A stretch of 51,994 nt of DNA from Deltaproteobacteria bacterium Ga0077539 (GTDB lineage Bacteria; Myxococcota_A; Polyangia; Polyangiales; Ga0077539), in contig LNEO01000273.1 of NCBI GenBank assembly GCA_001465015.1, positions 1-51,994 on the forward strand, in the 5' to 3' direction. This document shows positions 17,341 to 26,011 of this stretch, piece after piece. A program made the translations under genes and the position numbers. Position 1 is the stretch's first letter, and each line of letters starts with the position of its first letter. The notes below the pieces were generated by a model that saw only the letters and a program-made list of their open reading frames with translations, did not search any database and was not told where the DNA came from.

Positions 17341-18750
17341 ATGAAGAAAATCAGCCTTTTTGCTGCTAGCGCGCTGCTCGCAGCGTGCTCCAACCCACCC
17401 TCGATGCCCGACGCTTCTGACGCACGGACGGACACCCGCGTCGATGCTCAACCGCCGCAGGACACCGGCGTCCCGACGGATACGGGCGTCGTGACCGACA
17501 CGGGCGTCGACACGGACACGGGCGTCGCGACGGACAGCGGCGTCGATATGGACACTGGCGTCTCGGCCGACACGGGCGTTGTGACGGACACAGGCGTCGC
17601 GACGGACACGGGCGTCGGGATGGATACCGGCGTGAGGACGGACACAGGCGTCCCTGCGGACGTTCGAGAAGCAGGCGCGGATACCGGCGTCGACTCGGGC
17701 GTGACGGCAGACACCGGCGTCGGCGACGCGGGAGCACCCGGACCCGAGCTGTGGATCTCTCGCGTCGGTGACGGAATGGCCGCGCTCACCAACGCCTCGA
17801 CGGCGGTGTTCATCGAGCGCCGCAGCTCGGTCAACGGCGCGACGCGCGCAGCGACCTTCGGCTTGCCGACCGCGATGATGGCGATGAATCGTCCCGTCAC
17901 CCTGTCGGGCACCGCCACGAGCGAGGGCGCGCTGCTTCGCTCGGGCAACGGCCGGTTCGTGACGCTCGCAGGCTACGCGACGGCGCCGGGACTCGCGAGC
18001 GTCGCATCGAGCGCATCCACGATGGTTCCGCGCGTGGTGGCGCGCATCGGCGCCGACACGGTGACCAACTCGAGCACCACCCTCGGAATGGCGTACACAG
18101 CCAACAACGTACGAAGCGCCTTCAGCGCGGACGGAACGTCCTTCTACGTGAGCGGCAACGGCATGCCGGGCGGCGTTCACTACCAGCCGCTCGCGGCGGC
18201 AGCAGAACCGATCAACGTTCTCGCGATGCCGACCAACACGCGTATCGTTTCCATCTTCGGCGGGCAGCTCTACGCATCGGCGTCGACCGCCCCGAACTTC
18301 TACGGCGTGTTCGCCATCGGAACGGGCACACCCACCGCAGCAGGCGCGATGGGCACGCCCGAGCCGGGCTTCCCGACAATGTCCGGGCCGTCGTCGTATG
18401 GCTTCGTCGCGTTCGACCGCAACTCGGCGGTCCCGGGCATCGACGTGCTGTACGTCGCCGACGATCGTTCTCCGGCGATGGGCGGCGGCATCCAGCGCTG
18501 GACCCGCGCGACGAGCGGCGGTCCATGGGCGCTCGCGGCGACGTTCAACGCAGACATCATGTCCGGCGTGCGCGGCCTCGCCGCGTGGCTCGACGGCACT
18601 GACGTGGTGCTCGTCGCGGTCACCGGTGAGAACCCGTCGCGCGTGGTTCGCTACGTCGACCGCGGCATGATGCCCGGCGCGCCGACGGTGCTCGCGACCG
18701 CGCCGATGAACACACAGTTCCGCGGCGTCGCGCTCGCGCCGGCGATGTGA
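17341..18750 (+). CDS. Lipoprotein with eleven DTGV hexapeptide repeats and a C-terminal beta-rich domain
   Basis: 469 aa, ATG at 17341 after GAGGA. The signal peptide has a strong lipobox (SALLAAC, Cys16). Residues 41-106 are eleven consecutive six-residue units of the form DTGVxT (with variants DSGVDM and DTGVSA), followed by two more looser copies. The rest (~140-469) is a secreted, beta-rich, low-Cys region with YVSGNG, YGVFAIG, VLYVADDRSP and RGLAAWLDGTD, which reads like a beta-propeller type fold, though I cannot name a family. The repeat probably forms an extended spacer holding the domain off the outer membrane. The Asp-rich pattern could also bind calcium. Function unknown. Confidence 0.85.
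   Translation: MKKISLFAASALLAACSNPPSMPDASDARTDTRVDAQPPQDTGVPTDTGVVTDTGVDTDTGVATDSGVDMDTGVSADTGVVTDTGVATDTGVGMDTGVRTDTGVPADVREAGADTGVDSGVTADTGVGDAGAPGPELWISRVGDGMAALTNASTAVFIERRSSVNGATRAATFGLPTAMMAMNRPVTLSGTATSEGALLRSGNGRFVTLAGYATAPGLASVASSASTMVPRVVARIGADTVTNSSTTLGMAYTANNVRSAFSADGTSFYVSGNGMPGGVHYQPLAAAAEPINVLAMPTNTRIVSIFGGQLYASASTAPNFYGVFAIGTGTPTAAGAMGTPEPGFPTMSGPSSYGFVAFDRNSAVPGIDVLYVADDRSPAMGGGIQRWTRATSGGPWALAATFNADIMSGVRGLAAWLDGTDVVLVAVTGENPSRVVRYVDRGMMPGAPTVLATAPMNTQFRGVALAPAM
17461..17658 (+). repeat. 11 x 18-bp coding tandem repeat (DTGVxx)
   Basis: Eleven in-frame 18-bp units encode DTGV plus two variable residues. Third codon positions differ between units (GAC/GAT, ACG/ACA/ACC/ACT, GTC/GTT/GTG), so the peptide is more conserved than the DNA. 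This argues for an old repeat kept by selection on the protein and against a fresh slippage array. Confidence 0.95.
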
Positions 18751-18790
18751 TGCGCTGAGGGGGGCGCTCTTCAATGGCGCCTGCGGCGAT

Positions 18791-18813
18791 TTGATCTATG
18801 TGCGCATAATCAA
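18791..18813. terminator. AT-rich hairpin between convergent genes (possible shared terminator)
   Basis: TTGAT, a bulged C and TATG pair with CATA and ATCAA around a TGCG loop, in the 122-bp gap between the convergent DTGV lipoprotein and GMC oxidoreductase genes. It is unusual in being AT-rich in a very GC-rich setting. There is no T-tract on either side, so an operator or protein site is also possible. Confidence 0.3.
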
Positions 18814-18872
18814 GTCAACGCGCTCGCGCACGGGACCGAAGCCTCGATCCGGCGATCGCCGCGATCGATCGC

Positions 18873-21056
18873 TCACCACCCCTTGGTGATCGACTCGGCG
18901 ATGTACTCGCCCAACGCCGCGATCGTGAGCGCAGGGTTCACTCCGAGCGGCGTCGGGACAATCGATCCGTCCGCGACGAACACCTTGCCGCTGTGCCCGT
19001 GCAGCGCGCCCTTGGCGTCGACGACGCTCGCCTCGGGATCGTCGCCCATCACGCAACCGCCCAGCGGATGCACGGTCAAGAGCTCGAGGCCCGGAAGCGA
19101 TGCCGGGTCGATGTACGTCCCGTCGATGGCGTTCGTCGTCGCCCACATCGCCTCGTGCATGGGACGCAGGTACGCCTCTTCTTCGGGGTATTGCCAATCC
19201 ACTTTGACCTTTCCGCCGTCGAGCAAGAGTCGACCGAGCTTCTCTTCGAAGCCCATCGCCAGGTACGTCAGCGAGTGCTCGAGCGCTCCGCGTCCCTGCC
19301 ACCCGAGCAGGTCAGCCTTCTCGCGAAGCCACTCGTGCAGCTCGTTCGTGAGCGTTTGATTCGTGTCCATTCCCCACGGCTTCGCGGCGATCAGCAACCC
19401 CCTCACCAGCGCCGTCAGCGCGCGAGGAACGCCGCCCTCTTCGATGATGAAATGCTTCGTTTTGTCCGCATTTCCCCAGTACTTTGCGACGGATGTGATC
19501 GTCGTGCCGAAGCTCTGCGCGGTCTGCTTCTCGCCGTTGTAACCGATGCCGAGCACGTCGCCGTTGCCGCTGAAGCGATGGCCGAGCGCGGCCGAAACCG
19601 GGAGCCCCGCGGCCTGGCTGCGCGCGAGGATCGAGAACGAACCGAGCGTTCCCGCGCTGATGATGACCTGCCCGGCGGTGATCGTACGCTCCTGGCCCGC
19701 CGCGTGATCGAAGACCACCAGCGTGACGTCGGGGCCGTTCGACTCGACGCGAAGCACCTCCATCTGCGTGTAGATCTCGAGCCCCGCGCGCTCGGCGATG
19801 GACAGATAGTTCATGTCCACCGTGCTCTTCGCGGTGAAATTGCAGCCCGTCACGCAGCCTCCGCAGCGCGTGCAGCTGTCTTGCACGTTGCCCGTGTCGC
19901 CAGTGCGATCGACCCTCGAAAACGCGACCGCGAGCGGCACGAGCTCGTCCGCCGTGCAGCCGTTGGTGCTCTTCGCAGCAGCGCGAAACACCTGGGATTT
20001 CAGCGGAGGATCGGGATCGATCGAGGGCTGGATCACCTTGCGGGCCCGATCGAAGTACGGCTTCAGCGAAGGCAGCGATGGCCAGTGCGGCCGCTCGAAC
20101 ACGTCGTGCTCGGGCTCGATCATCACGTTGGCGTTGATGAGCGACGTTCCTCCGAGGCCGTTGCCGACGAGCACGTCGATGTCGCCCGCGAAGTGAAACT
20201 CCAGCAGCCCTCCAGGGTTTAGCTTGTGCTGAAGCGCGCCGGGAAGCTCCCAAGGCTCATCGGGAAAATCGCCCGCGCGCCACTCCTTGCCTCGCTCGAA
20301 GAGGGCGACGCTCTTGGCCTTTCCCGTGACCTTGTCGCGCCACGACGCGAGCGTCTTGGCGACCGCGCCGCCGCCGTAGCCCGAGCCGATGATCACGGCG
20401 TCGTAGCGCGTGGCCAGCTTCGAGCGCGGCGCGACGAGCGAACGACGACGGTTCGACGGCGCGGGCGGCTCGCGAAATCCCTCGAGCAGCACGTGCAGCT
20501 CTTGCCGCAGAAACATACGAAGAAACTTCATCTTCGCGCCCCAGCCGGCGCCAGGCCCGCGCGTGTCGAAGCTGGCCACCAGCTTCGCGAAGTCCTTCAT
20601 GGGAAAGTGCAGCACCCCCGACGCGACGATCTTGCCCGCGTCGTCTTTGATGACCGAGTAGAGCGTGGTCAGGTCGTGGATCATGTCGACCTGAAGCGGG
20701 TCGTCGTCGAGGTACTTCGTCCCCTCGAACGAGTACTTCTTGCCGTTGTGCTCGAGCTGATGGCGATGCTCCATCAGCCTCGTGTCGCCGCGGCCCGTGG
20801 ACATGAACCGAAACGTCCCCGACTCGAGCTTCACCTCTCCGGGACCGAAGAGATTTCCCAGGTATTTTCCTGACACTGTCGCGGCGTAGTTGCGATCGGC
20901 GCAGAACGCGTCGAGGTCGTCGACGAATATCGTCAGGTCGAAGCCGAACCACGAGTTGGTCTGCTTGCCCGACTGCTCGCCGGTGCGCGGATCGTCCGCG
21001 CCCCACGTGAAATAGCCGGTCATCTGCTCGTGAAACGAAAGCTCTGTCTTGCTCAT
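18873..21056 (-). CDS. GMC/cholesterol-oxidase-like FAD oxidoreductase with N-terminal beta domain
   Basis: 727 aa, ATG start. Residues 1-~200 form a separate beta-rich domain (WFGFDLTIFVDDLDAF, GTFRFMSTGRGD, FEGTKYLDDDP) resembling a lipid-binding/lipocalin-like module. FAD binding begins at 219 (DAVIIGSGYGGGAVA), with LVGNGLGGTSLINANV at ~296-311. A Cys cluster C395-x2-C398-x2-C401-x3-C405 (DSCTRCGGCVTGC) is of the kind seen in bacterial cholesterol-oxidase-like GMC proteins. The C-terminal catalytic block is VHPLGGCVMGD with the active-site His, ending in GVNPALTIAALGEYIAESI. The family oxidises sterol or other alcohols with FAD. No signal peptide. It starts 28 bp after the kinase-AAA gene, probably on the same transcript. 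Confidence 0.9.
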   Translation of the reverse strand: MSKTELSFHEQMTGYFTWGADDPRTGEQSGKQTNSWFGFDLTIFVDDLDAFCADRNYAATVSGKYLGNLFGPGEVKLESGTFRFMSTGRGDTRLMEHRHQLEHNGKKYSFEGTKYLDDDPLQVDMIHDLTTLYSVIKDDAGKIVASGVLHFPMKDFAKLVASFDTRGPGAGWGAKMKFLRMFLRQELHVLLEGFREPPAPSNRRRSLVAPRSKLATRYDAVIIGSGYGGGAVAKTLASWRDKVTGKAKSVALFERGKEWRAGDFPDEPWELPGALQHKLNPGGLLEFHFAGDIDVLVGNGLGGTSLINANVMIEPEHDVFERPHWPSLPSLKPYFDRARKVIQPSIDPDPPLKSQVFRAAAKSTNGCTADELVPLAVAFSRVDRTGDTGNVQDSCTRCGGCVTGCNFTAKSTVDMNYLSIAERAGLEIYTQMEVLRVESNGPDVTLVVFDHAAGQERTITAGQVIISAGTLGSFSILARSQAAGLPVSAALGHRFSGNGDVLGIGYNGEKQTAQSFGTTITSVAKYWGNADKTKHFIIEEGGVPRALTALVRGLLIAAKPWGMDTNQTLTNELHEWLREKADLLGWQGRGALEHSLTYLAMGFEEKLGRLLLDGGKVKVDWQYPEEEAYLRPMHEAMWATTNAIDGTYIDPASLPGLELLTVHPLGGCVMGDDPEASVVDAKGALHGHSGKVFVADGSIVPTPLGVNPALTIAALGEYIAESITKGW

Positions 21057-21084
21057 CTCCCCTTCGTCGCGCTCCCTTCGTCTG

Positions 21085-24000
21085 TCATGCGCCAGGCGCG
21101 AGCCACTCGCTCGCCCTGTCCATTCGATCTACGCCGAGGACAGCGCCCTCTCGCGTCGCGCGCTCGATCAGCGCGTCCCCGGCTGTTCCGCCGAGCAGCA
21201 CTCCGCGCTTGAACCGCGCCGCCGCGGCGTAGAGCGGCATGTCCGCGACGGTGAGCCAGCGCTCCGCGCGCTCGAGCGCGGCTCGTTGGGCGTCGCGTCG
21301 ACCGCGCTTCCCGGCGATTCCTGCCTCGAGCAACGCGCCGAGCCCCGCGCTCCACGACGGTCCCTCACCCGCGATCACCTTCGCGTCGCGCTCGGCGCGC
21401 GCGAGCAGCCATCGTCCCGAGAGCCCTCGAGACGCAGCGGCGATCAGCGCACGTCCGCGGAGCTGAAGCGCCTCGATCTTCGCGTATTGAACACGCAACA
21501 ACAGCGACCGCTCGAGCGCGCTCCACTGGGCTTCGAGCCGCGACAGCGAGGTGGACCCGTCGCCCTCGTATAGATCGCACTCGACGTGCGCGCGAAGCGC
21601 CCACCAGTGCTGCACCTGAAATCCTCGAATCGACCAGCGCGCCATCGCGTCGTCGACGACCTTGCGACCACGCGGCGCGTCGTCGCGGCCGATCGCCGGC
21701 AAAAACGCGAGATACGTGAGCAGCGACGTCGAGGCGAGCCTGTCCGACCGCTCGTCGTACTCGGCCAACAAGGGAGGAATCTCGCGCTCGATCGCGGAGA
21801 GCTCGCCGGTCCACGCCTTGGGCGCGAGCGAGTAGAACTGCGCTTGCGCCAGGTCCCACGGCGCCACGCATCGGTCGCGAAACACCGCGATCGCACGATG
21901 ACAGGCCCGCATGCTGTCGATCCAGCGACCCTCCATGCACGACGAGACGCCGTCGCAGAGCCACACCATCCCGAGCGCGTGCGGGTTGTCGGTCTTCGAC
22001 GCGTACGTCCTGGCGCGCTCGAGCAACGACCGTGTGCGCTCGCGCGCCGAGTGGCCGATCGTCCCGCTGAAGCCCGACTCGATCGCGAACGCCCGGGCCA
22101 CACGATAGGGTTCGCCGAGCTCGAGCGCCTGCAAAAGGTGGCGCGTGTTGAATTCTGCACCACGAATCGTCTCGACGACCCCGAGCCCCTGCGCCGCGGC
22201 GCGGCACGTGTCTACGCGGAGCACCTCGCGCGGGTCCGTCGCCGGCCTCGCGGGCGCGGGCTCCTCTCCGCGGATCGCGATCCTCGCGCGGGTGACGACG
22301 AAGGACCCGAGCGCGCGCTGCGGCGAGTCGTTGACGGCCATGCCGAGCCCGCGCAGCACCGTGTGCAACTGCTCGACGCCCTCGTCGATGTGCCCGCTGC
22401 GCAAGAGCGGATCGGCTGCGCGCAGGCGCAGCTCGAGCGACTCGAGCTCGGGTGCGCTCGACGCGGCGCGCAGGTACGCCTCGGCCGCTTCTCGTCCGCG
22501 CCCCGCGTTGGCCAGCGCGTCGCCGAGGGAGACGAACAGCTTCGACGGGGCGCCATCGACGCGCTCGCGAAGCTCGATCGACTTCCGAAAGAGCCGGGCG
22601 CTTCGGTCGAACGCGAGCGTCTGCCCTGCGCGCTCTGCGGCGACCTCCGCCCATGTCGCGGCTTGGCGGATCATGCCGGCGCCCTCGTAGTGCAACGCGA
22701 GTCGGTCCGGCTCGACGTCTCGTGCCATCGAGAGCGCCGAGGCGAGCGCCTTGTGTGTCGCAGACCTGCGCGCCGGGTCGATGCGCTGCGCGATCGCCTC
22801 GCGTACGCGGTCGTGTTGGCACTCGATCTTCTCGTCCGACGGCTTCTGCGCGGAGCCCCCGCGACGAACCTTCGCAAAGCGCTGCGCCCTCAAGCGAGCG
22901 AGCGCGTCCGCCGCGTCGGCGCCCAGATTTGCGGCGGCTCGCGCGACGGGCCACTCGAGCGGAGCTCCCGCCTTTGCGTCCGCGTCGAGCGCGCTCGCGC
23001 CGGTCCAGAGCACTTCATCGAGCGCGACGCGCGTCGATGTGCGAATGGACTCGGTGCTCGACGGCTCGACGGACGGGTCTCGGTCCCCTCCGCTGTCGAG
23101 CGATGCGTCCGCTCCGTCCGCTTCGTTGCTGTGCCGCGCGAGGACGTCGAGAAAGTACGGATTGCCGCAAGATTCTCGGGCGATCGTGCTCGCGCGGGCG
23201 CGCTGCGCTTCGCTCTGTCCGCCGACGAGGGCGTGCGCGACAGCGAGCGCTTCGTCGTGCGTCAGCGGCTCGACGTCGAGCACAGAGACGCTCGCTCCGT
23301 ACGCGCTGAGCTTCTCGCGATCGAACCAGTGCCAGAGCGTGGTCGGGTCGCCGTCTTCGTTGCGAAAGGTCCCCACGAAGAACAGCGCGCTGCCCGAGCT
23401 CTCGCGAAAGAGCTCTTCGAACACCTGCGCGCTGTCCACGTCGCCCCACTGAAGGTTGTCGACGAAGAGCACGACGGGCGCTGAGCTCGCGAGCTTGTTG
23501 AGCATCGCGCGAAGCGCGGCGAACGCCTTGCGCCGTAGCTCTTGCGGGTCGAGCGTGTCGACGTCTCCGGCGAAGGCGAGCGATCGCACCCGTTGCAGCA
23601 CTGGAAAGAGCCTCGTGAGCGCTCCGACGTAGGGCGGGATGAGCGCGTCGACGAACTCAGCGGGCATCTGAGCGAGCTTCTGCGCGAGCGCGTCGATCAG
23701 GCTGTCGAGCGCCTCGAACGGAACGGACTCTTGCTCGTAGCACTGCCCGACGAGCACGGTGGCCTCTGGCATCTGCGCGCGAACGCGATCGCAGAAGCGT
23801 TTGGCCAGAGCGCTCTTTCCTGTGCCCGAGCGGCCGCGGAGCAACACGACCTCGACCGAGCCAGCCATGGCGCGCTCGAGCGCCGCTGACAGCGCTCGCT
23901 CGTGCGACTCGCGGCCCACGAAGACGCGACGGGAGTCTTTGCTTCCTGCGCGCGACTGCTTCGATCGACGACGAGAGAGGGCGGCGAGCACCTCGGCGCC

Positions 24001-25032
24001 GGTCGGCCGATCCTCGGGTCTGATCGCGAGCAATGCCATGCACAAGTTCGCGAGGTCTTCGCGCGTAGAAGGCGCGAGCTCGCGCGGATGCCGAGGGGGC
24101 TGGGTGAGCTTGTCTGCGAGGATTTGCCGCGCGTTTCCAGAGAACGGAAGCTCACCGGTCAGCGCCTCGTACAGAACGACCCCGACCGAGTACCAATCCG
24201 CGGACTCAGCGGCAGCGGCGCCGGTCGCCTGCTCGGGGGCCATGTACGCAGGCGTGCCGACAATGCGCGAATCGCTGTCATCGTCCCGCCTGCTCACGAG
24301 TCCGAAGTCGAGCAGCACCACGCGCCCAGAGCGCGAGACCATCACGTTGGACGGCTTGACGTCGCGGTGCAAGAGACCTGCTGCGTGCAGCGCTTCGAGG
24401 CCCCCTGCGAGTTGTGCGAGCGCCGCGCGGAGGCGAGCCTCGGCGCTGCTGCCCATCGCTTGCTCACGACCGGCGACCGGCGGGACAAAAGGACTCGCGT
24501 CGACCACTCGGGGCGCGGTCTCCGCCGCGAGCGCGCCGCGCGGAGCAGAATCGGCTGACTGCGAGTCATCGGAGGAAACGCTCGGCTCCGGGTTGGAAGA
24601 GTCGTTGGAAATCGTCCGGATGGACGTCGATCGGATAGGGTCTGGCGCGCTGATCGAGCCCGCTCCGATGGGGGCAGAGTCGATGGTGATCCGGGGCTCG
24701 GCGCTCGTGCCGCCGCCGCGTACCCACTCGATGAAGTCCACGCCATCGACGTACTCCATGGCGAAGAACCACCGCCCCTCGGAGCCGTGCAGCTCGTGCA
24801 ACGTCACGAGGTTGCGGTGCGATACGTCCGTGAGCTTTCGAAACTCCTGCTTGAACCGATAGAGCGCAGCGCCGTCTCGGGCGCGCAACACCTTGAGCGC
24901 GACGGTCGCGTCTCGCGCGCGGTCGTGCGCTTCGAAGACCACTCCGAACCCGCCCTCTCCCAACCGGCGACGAACGACGAATCGCTCGGTCCCGTTGAAC
25001 GCGATGTCCGCTTCGTCTTCGGCCACACCCAT
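21085..25032 (-). CDS. Ser/Thr protein kinase fused to AAA ATPase and TPR-like region
   Basis: 1315 aa from the ATG at 25032; a TTG at 25053 would add seven residues. Kinase motifs: GEGGFG (25-30), K47 in VALKVL, HRDVKPSN (222-229), LLDFGL and GTPAYMAPEQ. A Ser/Asp/Pro-rich insert of ~90 residues (~107-195) splits the domain between the hinge and the catalytic loop. From ~370 an AAA/NACHT-like ATPase follows with Walker A at 400-407 (GRSGTGKS) and a Walker B-like LFVDNLQW near 505-515. The remaining ~650 residues are helical TPR-like repeats. The architecture is that of large regulatory kinases common in Myxococcota (kinase, then STAND-type ATPase, then repeats). Cytoplasmic, no membrane helix. 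The GMC oxidoreductase gene is 28 bp downstream, so it is a possible regulated partner. Confidence 0.92.
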   Translation of the reverse strand: MGVAEDEADIAFNGTERFVVRRRLGEGGFGVVFEAHDRARDATVALKVLRARDGAALYRFKQEFRKLTDVSHRNLVTLHELHGSEGRWFFAMEYVDGVDFIEWVRGGGTSAEPRITIDSAPIGAGSISAPDPIRSTSIRTISNDSSNPEPSVSSDDSQSADSAPRGALAAETAPRVVDASPFVPPVAGREQAMGSSAEARLRAALAQLAGGLEALHAAGLLHRDVKPSNVMVSRSGRVVLLDFGLVSRRDDDSDSRIVGTPAYMAPEQATGAAAAESADWYSVGVVLYEALTGELPFSGNARQILADKLTQPPRHPRELAPSTREDLANLCMALLAIRPEDRPTGAEVLAALSRRRSKQSRAGSKDSRRVFVGRESHERALSAALERAMAGSVEVVLLRGRSGTGKSALAKRFCDRVRAQMPEATVLVGQCYEQESVPFEALDSLIDALAQKLAQMPAEFVDALIPPYVGALTRLFPVLQRVRSLAFAGDVDTLDPQELRRKAFAALRAMLNKLASSAPVVLFVDNLQWGDVDSAQVFEELFRESSGSALFFVGTFRNEDGDPTTLWHWFDREKLSAYGASVSVLDVEPLTHDEALAVAHALVGGQSEAQRARASTIARESCGNPYFLDVLARHSNEADGADASLDSGGDRDPSVEPSSTESIRTSTRVALDEVLWTGASALDADAKAGAPLEWPVARAAANLGADAADALARLRAQRFAKVRRGGSAQKPSDEKIECQHDRVREAIAQRIDPARRSATHKALASALSMARDVEPDRLALHYEGAGMIRQAATWAEVAAERAGQTLAFDRSARLFRKSIELRERVDGAPSKLFVSLGDALANAGRGREAAEAYLRAASSAPELESLELRLRAADPLLRSGHIDEGVEQLHTVLRGLGMAVNDSPQRALGSFVVTRARIAIRGEEPAPARPATDPREVLRVDTCRAAAQGLGVVETIRGAEFNTRHLLQALELGEPYRVARAFAIESGFSGTIGHSARERTRSLLERARTYASKTDNPHALGMVWLCDGVSSCMEGRWIDSMRACHRAIAVFRDRCVAPWDLAQAQFYSLAPKAWTGELSAIEREIPPLLAEYDERSDRLASTSLLTYLAFLPAIGRDDAPRGRKVVDDAMARWSIRGFQVQHWWALRAHVECDLYEGDGSTSLSRLEAQWSALERSLLLRVQYAKIEALQLRGRALIAAASRGLSGRWLLARAERDAKVIAGEGPSWSAGLGALLEAGIAGKRGRRDAQRAALERAERWLTVADMPLYAAAARFKRGVLLGGTAGDALIERATREGAVLGVDRMDRASEWLAPGA

Positions 25033-25146
25033 GGATGGTGAGCCTACCAACAACGCCCGGCGGTTCGAACAGCACGCGCGCTCGTCGCGCGCGAAAGCGA
25101 CGATCGGTGCGACAGTGACCTGCCTTCGCGGCCAGCTAACTCATCG

Positions 25147-25977
25147 TTACGCGTCGATCGCCCGACTGAGCTCTGTCGGATCGTGCGCGCAAAACACTCG
25201 AGCCTCGCGGCCGTGCGCAGACACGAGGTCGCGAAGCCGCCCCTGATTCGCACGGCGCAGCGCATCATCGTACGCGACGATCCGCTGAAAGACCTTGAGG
25301 CCCGTGGGGCAGCGATATGCGGTCTCGAGCTCGCCGTGATGAAAGTAGGCATCCCCACAGTGGAGGTGCCACAACCCGCCGCTCTGGACGGCGATCGCCG
25401 CGTGCCCTCGCGAGTGTCCCGACAGCGGAACCATCAAGATCTCCTCGGGAAGCCCCTCGAGCGCACGCACGCACTCGAACCCGAACCACCGCTCACCGGC
25501 CGACGGCTTGTGCGTGCACCACGACGGACCGTGCGCCCACTGAGCGCTCTTGTAGCGCCCGCGAGAGCCGAAGCTCTTGGGATCGAGCGCCTCGTCGAGC
25601 TCGTCCTGCATCACGTGCACGCGCGCCGAAGGAAAGTCCGCGAGGCCCCCAGCGTGATCGAGGTCCATGTGCGTCAGCAGAATGTGCCGAACGTCCGACG
25701 GTGAGAAGCCGAGCGCTCGAACCTGCGAGATCGCCGCCTGCGCGGGGTCCATCTTCGGCGCCGTCAACGCGACGAACGCTCGTCCGGCCCGCCCCACAGG
25801 GTCCCGCATGTCGTCGAGACCGAAGCCGGTATCCACAAGAACGAGCCCCGATGAAGGCGTCTCGATCAGCAGGCAGTGGCAGACCATGCGCCCCCGCGTG
25901 AGGAGCGAGCCAGGCGCATCGACGAGCGGGCCGCCCAGGGGACACATCGTTGTGCAGTCGAGGTGATGGATTCGCAT
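25147..25977 (-). CDS. MBL-fold metallohydrolase, AHL-lactonase-like
   Basis: 276 aa from the ATG at 25977; upstream in-frame sequence lacks family features and would cross the divergent ABC start. The metallo-beta-lactamase zinc motif is THMDLDHAGG (HxDH form), followed by a later His (SGHSRGH), an Asp (CGDAYFHHGE) and a last His (FCAHDPTE). The start MRIHHLDCTTMCPLGG and LVDTGFGLDDM resemble N-acyl homoserine lactone lactonases (AiiA/AttM type), but other ester or lactone substrates are equally possible. Cytoplasmic. It is divergent from an ABC transporter operon with only 34 bp between starts, so regulation is likely shared. Confidence 0.85.
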   Translation of the reverse strand: MRIHHLDCTTMCPLGGPLVDAPGSLLTRGRMVCHCLLIETPSSGLVLVDTGFGLDDMRDPVGRAGRAFVALTAPKMDPAQAAISQVRALGFSPSDVRHILLTHMDLDHAGGLADFPSARVHVMQDELDEALDPKSFGSRGRYKSAQWAHGPSWCTHKPSAGERWFGFECVRALEGLPEEILMVPLSGHSRGHAAIAVQSGGLWHLHCGDAYFHHGELETAYRCPTGLKVFQRIVAYDDALRRANQGRLRDLVSAHGREARVFCAHDPTELSRAIDA

Positions 25978-26011
25978 CGATTCGTCGAAAGAGACAGTAC
26001 CATTCCGCCCC
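25978..26011. promoter_or_regulatory. Short divergent promoter region, MBL hydrolase / ABC operon
   Basis: Only 34 bp separates the ATG of the MBL hydrolase (25977, minus) from the GTG of the ABC ATPase (26012, plus). At least one promoter must therefore lie inside a coding region or one transcript must be leaderless. No operator repeat is obvious. Confidence 0.35.

Noticed and set aside
17461..17730. Regular repeats that could suggest a CRISPR array
   Set aside because: Unit length is 18 bp with no spacers, the repeats are in frame inside a lipoprotein, and the units vary by codon.
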